Source: Pseudomonas anatoliensis (GTDB taxonomy: Bacteria > Pseudomonadota > Gammaproteobacteria > Pseudomonadales > Pseudomonadaceae). From it: 64,000 nt of DNA. A program made the position numbers and the translations under genes. Every line of letters starts with the position of its first letter. Within the stretch, counting starts at the first letter, position 1. Location: NCBI RefSeq assembly GCF_017976235.1, contig NZ_JACVHC010000002.1, positions 1 through 64,000 of the forward strand, given 5' to 3'. Shown piece after piece: positions 8,748 to 17,714 of the stretch. Below the pieces are notes generated by a model. That model worked only from the letters and a program-made list of their open reading frames with translations. It did no database searches and was not told where the DNA came from.

Positions 8748-9956
8748 TCAGTGGGTTGCCAGCCAGCCGACGAGCGGAAGGATCAGCAGCGTGCTGATGG
8801 CCATCGACAACACATTCCCGATGAAACCGTGCATGTGCCCCGGCACTCGTTGCGCGAGGGCGCAAGCCAGCGGTGGCGCGATCAGGGCGCCGAGCAATGC
8901 GCTTGAGACAATCACTTGCCACTCGCCGCCGTAGGTCAAAATAGCTGCCGGAACGACTGATACCAGCGGTACATAGGTCGGGTACCAGCCCCGGACCATC
9001 CATTGTTTGCGCCAGATCAGCACGCCCAGTGCCGAGGTCAAAGCCTGGCCCGCCAGCAGTTGCGGCAGCAAACCTGTGCCGTAGACAGGGCTCATCGGGT
9101 TCAAGGTGAACGCCAGCAATGCGCCGACAATCAGCCCAAGACTGGCCCATTCGTTGCCGAAAAAAGGAGCTTCGGAGAAGTCCGCCAAGACCCGGCGAAT
9201 GCTCCAGACCACACCATAATCCGGAGCCTTGGCGGTCACCGGGATGCGGGCCTCCTCGGCGACCTGTTCGGGCGCCGCGGATGTCACCAGACTCGGTATG
9301 TAGCGGCAGAGTACGAAGGCGCCGATGCTGGCGATTGCCATGCCCGATACATTGCCGATCACGACGGGCAGTCCGAGGGGATTGCAGACGTAATTCACTA
9401 TCAGCATGCACATGGGCGTCACGAAAAGGGCTCCCATGATTGCGCCATTGACCGCGACCTTCCAGCCACCCCCAAACATCAGCACCATGGCCGCAGGCAA
9501 CGACACGAACGCCGCAAACGTTGGCTGCCAGCTCGTGGCGGTGACCGTCCAGCCCCACACGAGATTGCTCAATACCAGGCCCAGTAGCGAACTGGTGACG
9601 AGCCACGGCCATAGTCCGCTGCCGTAACAAATGGTAAAGCCTTGCCAGGATTTTCCCGTTCGATTCGCCCAGTAACCCAGATACGCACCCGCCAGAAGGC
9701 CAATGGATGCGAACTCGTGTTTATAAAATGCCACCTCGCTGATATCTCCCAACACCCAGCGCAGCCAGGCGGTCGGCTCGGGAAGATTCGAGACCATGTG
9801 GCCGTAATCCGGCCAGCGTGCTGACCACAGTGAGTGATTGGTCATTGAGAGCCAGACAATCAGCGCAGTAGCACCCAGCAGCAATCCAATGATCATGCTG
9901 TCCAGCATTGTTCTGGCAGCGATTTGTTTCCGTGGTTTTGCGTGGATAGTTCCCAT
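8748..9956 (-). CDS. Polytopic membrane protein with internal duplication, family not recognised
   Basis: This is a 402-residue, very hydrophobic protein with about ten predicted membrane segments. Its two halves are related. Each has an ASIGL(L/I)AGA/VGA segment, then YG(S/T)GL(W/L)P, then W.PT(F/Y)...VS.(P/V)AA followed by a GG.W.V segment, and finally IGNV.(S)MAI near the end. Such two-fold repeats are common in transporters. I do not recognise the family. It starts 15 nt after the nitrilase-like gene and lies 66 nt before the asparaginase gene, so it is probably the uptake or export component for the operon's substrate or product; that is inference. The start ATG 9956 has GGGGGG upstream. 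Confidence 0.7.
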   Translation of the reverse strand: MGTIHAKPRKQIAARTMLDSMIIGLLLGATALIVWLSMTNHSLWSARWPDYGHMVSNLPEPTAWLRWVLGDISEVAFYKHEFASIGLLAGAYLGYWANRTGKSWQGFTICYGSGLWPWLVTSSLLGLVLSNLVWGWTVTATSWQPTFAAFVSLPAAMVLMFGGGWKVAVNGAIMGALFVTPMCMLIVNYVCNPLGLPVVIGNVSGMAIASIGAFVLCRYIPSLVTSAAPEQVAEEARIPVTAKAPDYGVVWSIRRVLADFSEAPFFGNEWASLGLIVGALLAFTLNPMSPVYGTGLLPQLLAGQALTSALGVLIWRKQWMVRGWYPTYVPLVSVVPAAILTYGGEWQVIVSSALLGALIAPPLACALAQRVPGHMHGFIGNVLSMAISTLLILPLVGWLATH

Positions 9957-9971
9957 TGCATGGCCCCCCGG

Positions 9972-10859
9972 TTAGCGCGGAAGGCACGGATGCTGGGTAT
10001 AACCGAGCATTCGGTCGTAGACATCGCAGCGACGATCCCGATGCAGGTCGTTCAAGTCGTTCCAGATAGGCGCACTGCGAGCGCTGGTCAGGTCAATATC
10101 GGCATAGAGGATTTCCTGTTGGTCGGCAGATGCCACGCGGCCGATCGGCCAGCCGTTGGTCCCAGCGATCAATGAACATCCAAGATATCGGGCACCGCGC
10201 TCCTCGCCGATTCGGCTCGCCGCCGCGATAAACACATTGTTGACGTGTGCGGCGGTCATGGTCAGATAGGATGCCATGCATTTGCCGGCGTCATCGAACA
10301 ACGGTGGTGGAGTCCAGACCCAGTTGTTAAGGCTGCAAATGATGTCTGCGCCTTGCTGACTCAGAATCCTCGGGACTTCGGGAAACCAGATGTCCCAGCA
10401 GATCAGCAATCCAATGCGACCGATAGGCGTATCGAAGACCGGGAATCCCGAGTCGCCGGCAGTAAACCAGAGCTTTTCCAGGTTCCAGAGATGAGCCTTG
10501 CGATACTTGCCGATAAAACCGTCAGGCCCTACCAGTACGCCAGTGTTGTACAGCCTCGAACCTTCACGCTCGGTCAGCCCGGCTACCAGATAAACCTGAT
10601 GATGACGGGCAAAATCTTCCCAGCTGCTGACACACGGCCCGTCGGGAACCGCTTCGGCATGATCAAACGCATCCTGCCGGTTCTGGAAGTAATAACCGGT
10701 ACTGGTCAGCTCGGGCAAAACGATCAGATTTGCACCGTTATTAACCGCTTCCAGCGCCAACTCCAGGCTGGTACCCAGGTTTGCCGCGCGGTTCTGCGTC
10801 CCGACCTGTGGATCACATTGCACAACTGCGACACGAACGGGGCTTGTGGACTCACTCAT
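9972..10859 (-). CDS. Nitrilase-superfamily amidase (carbon-nitrogen hydrolase)
   Basis: From ATG 10859 the protein has 295 residues and the Glu-Lys-Cys triad of the superfamily: Glu50 in LPELTSTGY, Lys121 in KYRKAHL and Cys154 in LLICWDIWFPE. A second conserved Glu lies at 128 (WNLEK). Members hydrolyse amides, nitriles or carbamoyl compounds. Following an amide-forming amino acid monooxygenase, the likely reaction is amide to carboxylic acid plus ammonia, analogous to DavA after DavB in lysine catabolism. An ATG six bases upstream (10865) sits only 2 nt from AGAGG, so the second ATG is preferred. It is followed after 15 nt by the membrane protein gene. Confidence 0.85.
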   Translation of the reverse strand: MSESTSPVRVAVVQCDPQVGTQNRAANLGTSLELALEAVNNGANLIVLPELTSTGYYFQNRQDAFDHAEAVPDGPCVSSWEDFARHHQVYLVAGLTEREGSRLYNTGVLVGPDGFIGKYRKAHLWNLEKLWFTAGDSGFPVFDTPIGRIGLLICWDIWFPEVPRILSQQGADIICSLNNWVWTPPPLFDDAGKCMASYLTMTAAHVNNVFIAAASRIGEERGARYLGCSLIAGTNGWPIGRVASADQQEILYADIDLTSARSAPIWNDLNDLHRDRRCDVYDRMLGYTQHPCLPR

Positions 10860-10997
10860 TTTCATGACCTCTTATTATTGTTTTCACACCGTTGAATGGC
10901 GGGGTCATAAGAGTCGAGTCGAGAGCAAAGCGTAAGTCGGCGCTTTCCGGTTAAGTTGTAGTCCGTCTCCTAGGACGCGGATGCTGCGCCCGGACAA

Positions 10998-12947
10998 TCA
11001 GGCATCGTGTTGATAATGCGGGTAGTCATTCATGGTGAAGCCACCGTTGAAACTGGCACCGGTCTTGTCGCAAATATGGATGACTGCATCGACGGCACCG
11101 CGAAAGCAGGGTTCTGTCCAGCCTGCATCAACCGAAAAAGACTCTCCAGACAAATACAGTCCAGAAGCCCTTGAGGAGTCTCGGTTGTATTTCAACAAGC
11201 GAACGGCATCGTGGTAAGCACCGGGACGATAGAGCTTGGCGCAGCCCAATGAATTCTTATCAGTCATCCAGCGCTGCACGATGGCTTGTTCGAGGCCAAT
11301 GTACGGGGATATCCGTTGTTGGATATTGCTGGAGTTCATGAGGATTCGATCTAGTTCCTCTGCGCACTTTGCGACCAGTTCTTTGTCGCTGAAGCAGGAA
11401 AGTTTGGTTGCATCGTCCTCCCAGGTGTAACTCAAAAGAATGCAGTCGTAGCTGTAGTTCTCGTTGTAGCGGTAGGTATAAACGTCGTGGATAAAGCTGT
11501 CCGTGACGATCGCCTGGGGGATGGTGGTATTGCCGGATAAAAAGGATTTCTTCAGCGGCGCGAAGACTTTACAGCTGGTTTCCCAGTGCGCAGTTTTGTA
11601 GGCGTTAATCGTTTCAAACGGCAGCATCTGTGGCGTGAAGTTTTCCAGCTTGATTCTTGTCTCGATCAACCATGAGGGCAGCGTCATGATCACTGAATCA
11701 AAGTCGTTGAAGTGTTCCTGGGTTAACTCGGGCTTGCTCTGTTTCCAATTGAAGTAGACGCGGGTTCTTCCGCTGCCGAGTTTTTTCAATCTGTTGACGG
11801 AGCAGTCGGTCAGCAGGCCTTCGCTGCTTTGCTGGCAGTGCTCATAAAAAGATTGAGTGGACTCCTCGGGCTTCATGAACATCAGGCATTCACTCAGTGC
11901 CGCGAGCCCCAGATAGCGTGGTTTATCAAACTGCAGACCAGTCGAATCGAAAACAGCATTGCTGTTCAAAAGGGGCGAGTCAGCTAACGGGTCACCTTTT
12001 TCATCGACTCGGCCATGCACCAATTGCAGCTGGCTGCTGAAGCCAAATATTGCAGTGCGCAGTGGGTATAAAGCGCATACGTCGTAGAAGGCGCCCCAAC
12101 TACCGTCACCAATCCCGATGGCATAGAAAATGGTCGACTCCTTTGTTGACATGCCCATCCCGCCAAAGTCGCCGGGACTGTCGCGATTCCAGCTCTGCAA
12201 GGCAGGCATGCCAACCAGTTCGCGGAAGGAAACGGCGTGGTATTTTTCGACGATTGCGGCCCACGCGTCCTCCCAGTCCTTACCCGCGTACATTTCGGCA
12301 ATGTGCCGGGTCATGCGGTCGGCGAAAGCTCGCCACTTGGTATACACCGCTTGCAGTTCGCCACTGGGTGGAGGCGTCTGACTGTCGGCATTTTTCCAGA
12401 TCAGCATTTGCGGTGTGGACTCGCCCGACAGGCTACCCTCGCGCAGGTAAATGCCGGTTGATTTGACCCATTGGCTGCCAGGGTTGGCGAAGTCCGAAAG
12501 CGCCAAGTCAAAGGTCTTTGCGTAATAGGCCATGAGCGACCGGCCTTCAGTCGGCAACTCGCCTTCGAGGTTGAACAGAGGCATGCGCATCGCGCCCATT
12601 TCAAAAGGGGTATGGCTCGCGCTGGATTGAGGGCTTCCCGGAACGGTCAGGTGCCTGCCGCCTATTCGGGAGGATTGCTCGATGAGCGTGATATGCCTGA
12701 AGCCGCAGCGCAGTAACTCTCTGGCGGCTGTGAGACCGGTGATGCCAGCGCCAATGATGCAGATTCGGTGGTGTGGGTCAGTGGCGCAAGCGATGCCGCC
12801 TTTTTGCTCGACCAGTGCGCGATAGTCAAAGCACAAGTCAGGAGGATTGGGAAAGCGGGCCTTCCATCTCGATGGCGTAGAGCGTTTTGTTCTTGCCTCA
12901 ACGCCGGTGGCCTGTGATGGATAGTTGTAGCTGGATCCGATGGTCAC
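10998..12947 (-). CDS. Flavin amino-acid monooxygenase, tryptophan 2-monooxygenase (IaaM) family
   Basis: The protein has 649 residues from GTG 12947 (AGGAAG 7 nt upstream). An FAD dinucleotide-binding motif GAGITG lies at 66-71 and GGR follows near 98. EMGAMRMP places Arg121 at the position of the substrate-carboxylate-binding Arg of IaaM. TSCKVF gives Lys460 in place of its catalytic-site Lys, and LLSYTWEDD (504-512) is a family hallmark. These enzymes oxidatively decarboxylate an L-amino acid to the corresponding amide, CO2 and water. IaaM has about 557 residues; the extra length lies around 160-270 and 310-380. Substrate unknown (Trp, Phe, Lys and Arg are known for relatives). It is first in its operon, 138 nt before the nitrilase-like gene. 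Confidence 0.85.
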   Translation of the reverse strand: MTIGSSYNYPSQATGVEARTKRSTPSRWKARFPNPPDLCFDYRALVEQKGGIACATDPHHRICIIGAGITGLTAARELLRCGFRHITLIEQSSRIGGRHLTVPGSPQSSASHTPFEMGAMRMPLFNLEGELPTEGRSLMAYYAKTFDLALSDFANPGSQWVKSTGIYLREGSLSGESTPQMLIWKNADSQTPPPSGELQAVYTKWRAFADRMTRHIAEMYAGKDWEDAWAAIVEKYHAVSFRELVGMPALQSWNRDSPGDFGGMGMSTKESTIFYAIGIGDGSWGAFYDVCALYPLRTAIFGFSSQLQLVHGRVDEKGDPLADSPLLNSNAVFDSTGLQFDKPRYLGLAALSECLMFMKPEESTQSFYEHCQQSSEGLLTDCSVNRLKKLGSGRTRVYFNWKQSKPELTQEHFNDFDSVIMTLPSWLIETRIKLENFTPQMLPFETINAYKTAHWETSCKVFAPLKKSFLSGNTTIPQAIVTDSFIHDVYTYRYNENYSYDCILLSYTWEDDATKLSCFSDKELVAKCAEELDRILMNSSNIQQRISPYIGLEQAIVQRWMTDKNSLGCAKLYRPGAYHDAVRLLKYNRDSSRASGLYLSGESFSVDAGWTEPCFRGAVDAVIHICDKTGASFNGGFTMNDYPHYQHDA

Positions 12948-13128
12948 TGTTCATCTTCCTTGATGCGATGTGCATGTGAAGGAGTCTGTACGGCGAATCA
13001 ATGCATGGACAGTCGTAAAACAGGTCGAGAAGCTGATCTGTTTTCGCTGATTTTTGTGGGAAAAAACATGCCGGTTAGAGCAGTCCATGTGAAAGGACTA
13101 CTCGCACATGGACGTCTGTCTGATGTGT

Positions 13129-14124
13129 TTATGCAGCCTGCTGAAACTGCTGCCGATACTGGTTCGGTGACAGTTCAGTGTGCTGACGGAACAGCCGCGC
13201 GAAGAAGCTCGCGTCGTCATAACCGACTTCATAACTGATGGTCTTGATGCTCTTGCGGCTGGCGGACAACAAGCCCTTGGCGGTTTCGATGCGCAGCCGT
13301 TGCAGATAGTGCAGGGGCTTGTCGCCGGTGGCGGTCTGGAAGCGGCGCATGAAATTGCGGATGCTCATGCCGTGCTCGCGCGCGACGTCCTCGAAGCGGA
13401 ACTTGTCGGCGAAGTGCTCTTCGAGCCAGTGCTGGATCTGCAGGATGATCACGTCCTGATGCAGCTTCTGCCCGCCAAAACCGATGCGGCCCGGCGAGTA
13501 GCTGCGCTGCACTTCGTAGAGGATGTCGCGGGCTACAGCCTGCGCGACGTTGGCGCCGCAGAAGCGCTCGATCAAGTAGATGTAGAGGTCGCAGGCCGAG
13601 GTGGTGCCGCCGGCACAGTAGAGATTGTCTGCATCGGTCAGGTGTTTGTCCTGATTGAGGTAGACCTTCGGGAAACGCTCGGTGAAAGCGTTGAAAAAGC
13701 GCCAATAGGTCGTTGCTTCCTTGCCATCGAGCAGGCCGGCCTCGGCCAGCCAGAACACCCCGGTGGCTTCGCCGCACAGGACGGCGCCGCGAGCATGTTG
13801 CTCACGCAGCCACGGCAGGACTTGCGGGTAGCGGCTGCACAACGTGTCGAAATCGTCCCAGAACGCCGGGAGGATGATGATATCGGTATTTTCCAGGCCG
13901 CCGTCCACTGGCATGACCACATTACTGAAGCTTTTGACCGGCTTGCCATCGGGGCTGACCAGGCGGGTTTCGAACGCCGGGGTCAGGCCTTGGCCCAGTT
14001 GTTTACCGTAACGCAGGCTCGCCACATGGAAGAAGTCCTTGGCTTGCATAAGTGTGTAGGCGAAAACCTGGTCGATCGCCAGGATGCTGACGCGCCGCAA
14101 GGGCGTGGAGACGTGCTTGGACAT
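13129..14124 (-). CDS. GlxA-type transcriptional regulator (DJ-1/PfpI domain plus AraC HTH)
   Basis: This is a 331-residue regulator. The N-terminal half is a class I glutamine-amidotransferase-like (DJ-1/PfpI) ligand domain with the elbow VLCGEATGVFWLAEAGLLDG. The C-terminal roughly 100 residues are an AraC double helix-turn-helix, with the second HTH ending in ISYEVGYDDASFFARLFRQH. The family typically controls catabolism of amino-acid-like or quaternary amine compounds. It is divergent from the acyl-CoA dehydrogenase gene 150 bp away and probably controls it. It could also act on the amino acid monooxygenase operon downstream, which is transcribed in the same direction 181 nt further on. 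Confidence 0.9.
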   Translation of the reverse strand: MSKHVSTPLRRVSILAIDQVFAYTLMQAKDFFHVASLRYGKQLGQGLTPAFETRLVSPDGKPVKSFSNVVMPVDGGLENTDIIILPAFWDDFDTLCSRYPQVLPWLREQHARGAVLCGEATGVFWLAEAGLLDGKEATTYWRFFNAFTERFPKVYLNQDKHLTDADNLYCAGGTTSACDLYIYLIERFCGANVAQAVARDILYEVQRSYSPGRIGFGGQKLHQDVIILQIQHWLEEHFADKFRFEDVAREHGMSIRNFMRRFQTATGDKPLHYLQRLRIETAKGLLSASRKSIKTISYEVGYDDASFFARLFRQHTELSPNQYRQQFQQAA

Positions 14125-14275
14125 AATTCAACTTTTGTTTTGTTTTTATAAGGGAAAGTGGTCACCAGACGGCTGGATCGTCTTATTTTTTGTCGGATGT
14201 GTCCAGTGTCCTCTATCGGAGGGGAGGCTTAGTCTCTGAAGGACACAGCCCTCCAACAAGAAAGAAAGGTGCCGC

Positions 14276-15412
14276 ATGATCCCCAGAACCTTGTTCAGCT
14301 CCGAGCACGAATTGTTCCGCGACAGCGTACGAACCTTCCTCGAAAAAGAGGCCGTGCCGTTTCACGGGCAATGGGAGAAACAAGGCCACATCGACCGCAA
14401 ACTCTGGAACAAGGCAGGGGAGGCGGGGATGCTCTGCTCGCATCTGCCGGAAGAGTACGGAGGCTTGGGGGCGGACTTTCTTTACAGCGCGGTGGTGATC
14501 GAAGAGGTTGGGCGATTGGGCCTGACCGGCATCGGTTTCTCGTTACATTCGGACATTGTTGCACCGTACATCCTGCATTACGGCAGCGAAGCGCTGAAGC
14601 ATAAATACTTGCCGAAACTGGTGTCCGGCGAGATGGTCACGGCCATTGCCATGACTGAGCCCGGCGCGGGTTCCGATCTGCAGGGCGTCAAGACCACCGC
14701 CGTGCTGGACGGTGACGAGTACGTGATCAATGGTTCGAAAACCTTCATTACCAACGGCTTTCTCGCTGATCTGGTGATTGTCGTCGCCAAGACCGATCCA
14801 AAGGCCGGCGCCAAGGGCACCAGCCTGTTTCTGGTGGAAGCGAATACGCCGGGCTTCGAGAAGGGCAAGCGCCTGGAGAAGGTCGGAATGAAGGCGCAGG
14901 ACACGTCGGAATTGTTCTTCCAGGACGTACGCGTGCCGAAGGAAAATTTACTGGGGCAGGCCGGGTCGGGGTTTGCTTACCTGATGCAGGAGTTGCCGCA
15001 AGAGCGTTTGACCGTGGCGATTGGTGGCCTGGCTTCCGCGGAAGCAGCGTTGCAATGGACGCTGGATTACACCCGTGATCGCAAGGCGTTCGGCAAGGCG
15101 ATTGCCGATTTCCAGAACACCCGCTTCAAACTGGCGGAAATGGCCACGGAGATTCAGATTGGCCGGGTCTTCGTTGACCGCTGTCTTGAGCTGCATCTGC
15201 AAGGCAAGCTCGACGTGCCGACGGCGGCGATGGCCAAGTACTGGGGCACCGACCTGCAATGCAAGGTGCTCGACGAATGCGTGCAGTTGCACGGCGGTTA
15301 CGGCTTCATGTGGGAATACCCGGTAGCCCGGGCGTGGGCGGATGCGCGCGTGCAGCGGATTTATGCCGGCACCAATGAAATCATGAAGGAGATCATTGCG
15401 CGGTCGCTTTGA
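14276..15412 (+). CDS. Acyl-CoA dehydrogenase, long-chain (LCAD)-like
   Basis: This 378-residue FAD enzyme catalyses the first step of beta-oxidation of an acyl-CoA. The flavin/substrate signature AMTEPGAGSDLQ and the C-terminal QLHGGYGFMWEYP are clear. The MCAD catalytic Glu position near the C-terminus is Ala (YAGTNEI). Instead ELPQERL supplies Glu243, the catalytic base position of LCAD and isovaleryl-CoA dehydrogenases, and much of the C-terminal half resembles mammalian LCAD as I remember it. Chain-length preference is not decided by this. It stands alone, divergent from the GlxA-type regulator, and ends in a REP doublet. Confidence 0.9.
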   Translation: MIPRTLFSSEHELFRDSVRTFLEKEAVPFHGQWEKQGHIDRKLWNKAGEAGMLCSHLPEEYGGLGADFLYSAVVIEEVGRLGLTGIGFSLHSDIVAPYILHYGSEALKHKYLPKLVSGEMVTAIAMTEPGAGSDLQGVKTTAVLDGDEYVINGSKTFITNGFLADLVIVVAKTDPKAGAKGTSLFLVEANTPGFEKGKRLEKVGMKAQDTSELFFQDVRVPKENLLGQAGSGFAYLMQELPQERLTVAIGGLASAEAALQWTLDYTRDRKAFGKAIADFQNTRFKLAEMATEIQIGRVFVDRCLELHLQGKLDVPTAAMAKYWGTDLQCKVLDECVQLHGGYGFMWEYPVARAWADARVQRIYAGTNEIMKEIIARSL

Positions 15413-15420
15413 ATGGCTGA

Positions 15421-15495
15421 AAAGATCGCAGCCTGCGGCAGCTCATACGGGTGTTCACCTACCCTGTGTAGGAGCTGCCGAAGGCTGCGATCTTT
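15421..15495. repeat. REP doublet between convergent genes
   Basis: Two inverted copies of the GATCGCAGCC(T)GCGGCAGCTC type REP face each other between the convergent ends of the acyl-CoA dehydrogenase and aldo-keto reductase genes. The stem can also act as a terminator. Confidence 0.88.
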
Positions 15496-15498
15496 TAT

Positions 15499-16539
15499 TT
15501 ACGGCGCAGGATTCGGATGATCCTTGTGAATCGCCTCGATCCCTTCCAGCACTTCGTCGGAAAGCTTCAGATCAAAACTGGCAATGTTGCTGTCCAGTTG
15601 CTCAAGCGTCGTCGCGCCAATGATGTTGCTGGTGACGAACGGCTGCTGAGTCACGAACGCCAAAGCCATTTGCGCCGGATCCAGTCCGTGTTCACGGGCC
15701 ATTGCGACATAACGGCTGCACGCTGCTTCCGATTGCGCATTGAAATAGCGGCTGAAGCGGCTGTAGAGGCTCAGACGACCTTTTGGTGGGCGCGCGCCAC
15801 CTTCGTACTTGCCCGAAAGGAAACCGAACGCCAGCGGCGAATAGGCGAGCAAGCCGCATTGTTCGCGGATGGCGATTTCTGCCAGGCCCACTTCAAAGCT
15901 GCGGTTGAGCAGGTTGTACGGGTTCTGGATCGACACGGCACGCGGCCAGCCCCTTGCTTCGGCCAGGGCGAGGAAGCGCATGGTGCCCCACGGCGTTTCG
16001 TTGGACAGGCCGATGTGGCGGATTTTGCCGGCCTTCACTTGCTCGTCGAGTGCTTCGAGGGTGTCTTCAAGTGGCGTCAGGTTGGCTTCGATCTTGTGTT
16101 TGTAGCCCAGTTGTCCGAAAAAGTTGGTGCTGCGCTCCGGCCAGTGCAGTTGGTAAAGATCGATGTAATCGGTCTGCAGGCGCTTGAGGCTGGCATCCAC
16201 CGCTGCGGTGATGTGCTGGCGGTTGTGGCGCAGGTTTTTGTCGCGGATATAGTCGATGGTGTTGCCGGGACCGGCGATCTTGCTGGCCAGTATCCAGTCG
16301 GCACGATCGCCACGGCTTTTGAAGTAATTGCCGATATAACGCTCGGTGGTGGCATAGGTTTCGGCTTTCGGCGGTACCGGATACATCTCGGCGGTGTCGA
16401 TGAAATTGATCCCGGCCTCTTTGGCCCGTTCGATCTGGGCGAAGGCTTCAGCTTCAGTGTTTTGCTCGCCCCAGGTCATGGTGCCGAGGCAGATTGCACT
16501 CACGTTCAGGTCGGTACGGCCTAGCTGGCGATAGTCCAT
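15499..16539 (-). CDS. tas: NADP(H)-dependent aldo-keto reductase (Tas-like)
   Basis: From ATG 16539 (AAGGAG upstream) the protein has 346 residues, the same length as E. coli Tas. It shares with it GTMTWGEQN, DTAEMYPVPP, KRLQTDYIDLYQLHWPER and the NADPH-binding NIIGATTLEQL. The catalytic tetrad of aldo-keto reductases is present (Asp and Tyr in DTAEMY, a Lys in LASKIAG, His in QLHW). Physiological substrate unknown. An open frame runs 18 codons further upstream without a ribosome-binding site. It is convergent with the acyl-CoA dehydrogenase gene. Confidence 0.88.
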   Translation of the reverse strand: MDYRQLGRTDLNVSAICLGTMTWGEQNTEAEAFAQIERAKEAGINFIDTAEMYPVPPKAETYATTERYIGNYFKSRGDRADWILASKIAGPGNTIDYIRDKNLRHNRQHITAAVDASLKRLQTDYIDLYQLHWPERSTNFFGQLGYKHKIEANLTPLEDTLEALDEQVKAGKIRHIGLSNETPWGTMRFLALAEARGWPRAVSIQNPYNLLNRSFEVGLAEIAIREQCGLLAYSPLAFGFLSGKYEGGARPPKGRLSLYSRFSRYFNAQSEAACSRYVAMAREHGLDPAQMALAFVTQQPFVTSNIIGATTLEQLDSNIASFDLKLSDEVLEGIEAIHKDHPNPAP

Positions 16540-16709
16540 CGGGTGCTCCTTGGGCAAAACAATCATAAAAGCAGGTTGAAATATTTTTCGCAATCTGCAT
16601 AATTGCCGACCTCTTTCTGCAGTGGAAGTGATGCGCCGCCGCCGAAGAATCTTGCCGTTGAACGGACGCGCCGACCCGAGCCCCCGAAAGCGTCTGTATC
16701 CGGCTGCCT

Positions 16710-16736
16710 TTGACTTGTCAAAGTACGCACTATTCA
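16710..16736 (+). promoter_or_regulatory. Candidate sigma70 promoter for rplM-rpsI
   Basis: TTGACT (16710-16715) and TATTCA (16731-16736) are separated by 15 nt. The spacing is shorter than ideal. The untranslated leader to rplM would be about 45 nt. Confidence 0.35.
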
Positions 16737-16784
16737 GTAAGATCCGCCGTCTAATTTACAGGGCGGCCCCTGAGGCTATAAAGA

Positions 16785-17213
16785 ATGAAAACTTTTACTG
16801 CTAAACCAGAAACAGTAAAGCGCGACTGGTTTGTCGTCGACGCTGCTGGTCAGACCCTGGGTCGTCTGGCCACCGAAATCGCGAGCCGTCTGCGTGGCAA
16901 GCACAAGCCTGAGTACACTCCTCACGTTGACACCGGCGACTACATCGTCGTAATCAATGCTGAGCAGATTCGTGTTACCGGTGCTAAAACCACTGACAAA
17001 ATGTACTACTCCCACTCCGGTTTCCCGGGCGGCATCAAGTCGATCAACTTTGAAAAGCTGATCGCTAAAGCCCCTGAGCGCGTGATCGAGACCGCGGTTA
17101 AAGGCATGCTGCCTAAAAACCCACTGGGTCGCGACATGTACCGTAAGCTGAAAGTCTATGCGGGCGCTGCACACCCACATACTGCTCAGCAGCCCCAAGA
17201 ACTGAAGTTTTAA
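16785..17213 (+). CDS. rplM: Ribosomal protein L13
   Basis: This 142-residue 50S subunit protein shows the family sequence throughout ([36 protein letters not shown]). It is co-transcribed with rpsI 14 nt downstream. Together these two genes begin the rplM-rpsI-pet-ssp block. L13 is known in E. coli to repress its own operon; no such site was identified here. Confidence 0.98.
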   Translation: MKTFTAKPETVKRDWFVVDAAGQTLGRLATEIASRLRGKHKPEYTPHVDTGDYIVVINAEQIRVTGAKTTDKMYYSHSGFPGGIKSINFEKLIAKAPERVIETAVKGMLPKNPLGRDMYRKLKVYAGAAHPHTAQQPQELKF

Positions 17214-17227
17214 CGGAATAGTACATT

Positions 17228-17620
17228 ATGTCGGCGACTCAAAATTACGGCACTGGCCGTCGCAAGACCGCAACCGCACGCGTTTTCCTGCGTCCGGGTA
17301 CTGGTAATATCTCCATCAACAATCGTTCGCTGGAAAACTTCTTCGGCCGCGAAACTGCCCGCATGGTAGTTCGCCAGCCGCTGGAGCTGACTGAGACTGT
17401 CGAGAAGTTCGACATCTACGTCACCGTGATCGGTGGTGGTGTAAGTGGTCAGGCTGGCGCAATCCGCCACGGCATCACTCGCGCTCTGATGGACTACGAC
17501 GAAACCCTGCGTGGCGCTCTGCGCAAAGCCGGCTTCGTTACTCGCGACGCCCGTGAAGTTGAACGTAAGAAAGTTGGTCTGCGTAAAGCGCGTAAGCGTC
17601 CGCAGTACTCGAAGCGTTAA
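17228..17620 (+). CDS. rpsI: Ribosomal protein S9
   Basis: This 130-residue 30S protein has the typical basic C-terminal tail [12 protein letters not shown] that reaches the ribosomal P site. It follows rplM directly and ends in a strong terminator. Confidence 0.98.
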   Translation: MSATQNYGTGRRKTATARVFLRPGTGNISINNRSLENFFGRETARMVVRQPLELTETVEKFDIYVTVIGGGVSGQAGAIRHGITRALMDYDETLRGALRKAGFVTRDAREVERKKVGLRKARKRPQYSKR

Positions 17621-17642
17621 TTCCGCTTCCGCGTTCAAAAGA

Positions 17643-17676
17643 ACGCCCGCCTCCTCACGGAAGCGGGCGTTTTTTT
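17643..17676 (+). terminator. Terminator after rpsI
   Basis: ACGCCCGC (17643-17650) pairs with GCGGGCGT (17663-17670), followed by a T run. Confidence 0.9.
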
Positions 17677-17714
17677 ATGCCTGCGATTTATCAAAAGAAT
17701 TGCGCTGTGACAAC

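Noticed and set aside
8172..9587. Plus-strand frames opposite the asparaginase and membrane protein genes (110 and 194 residues)
   Set aside because: No ribosome-binding sites or domains; the minus-strand genes are well supported.
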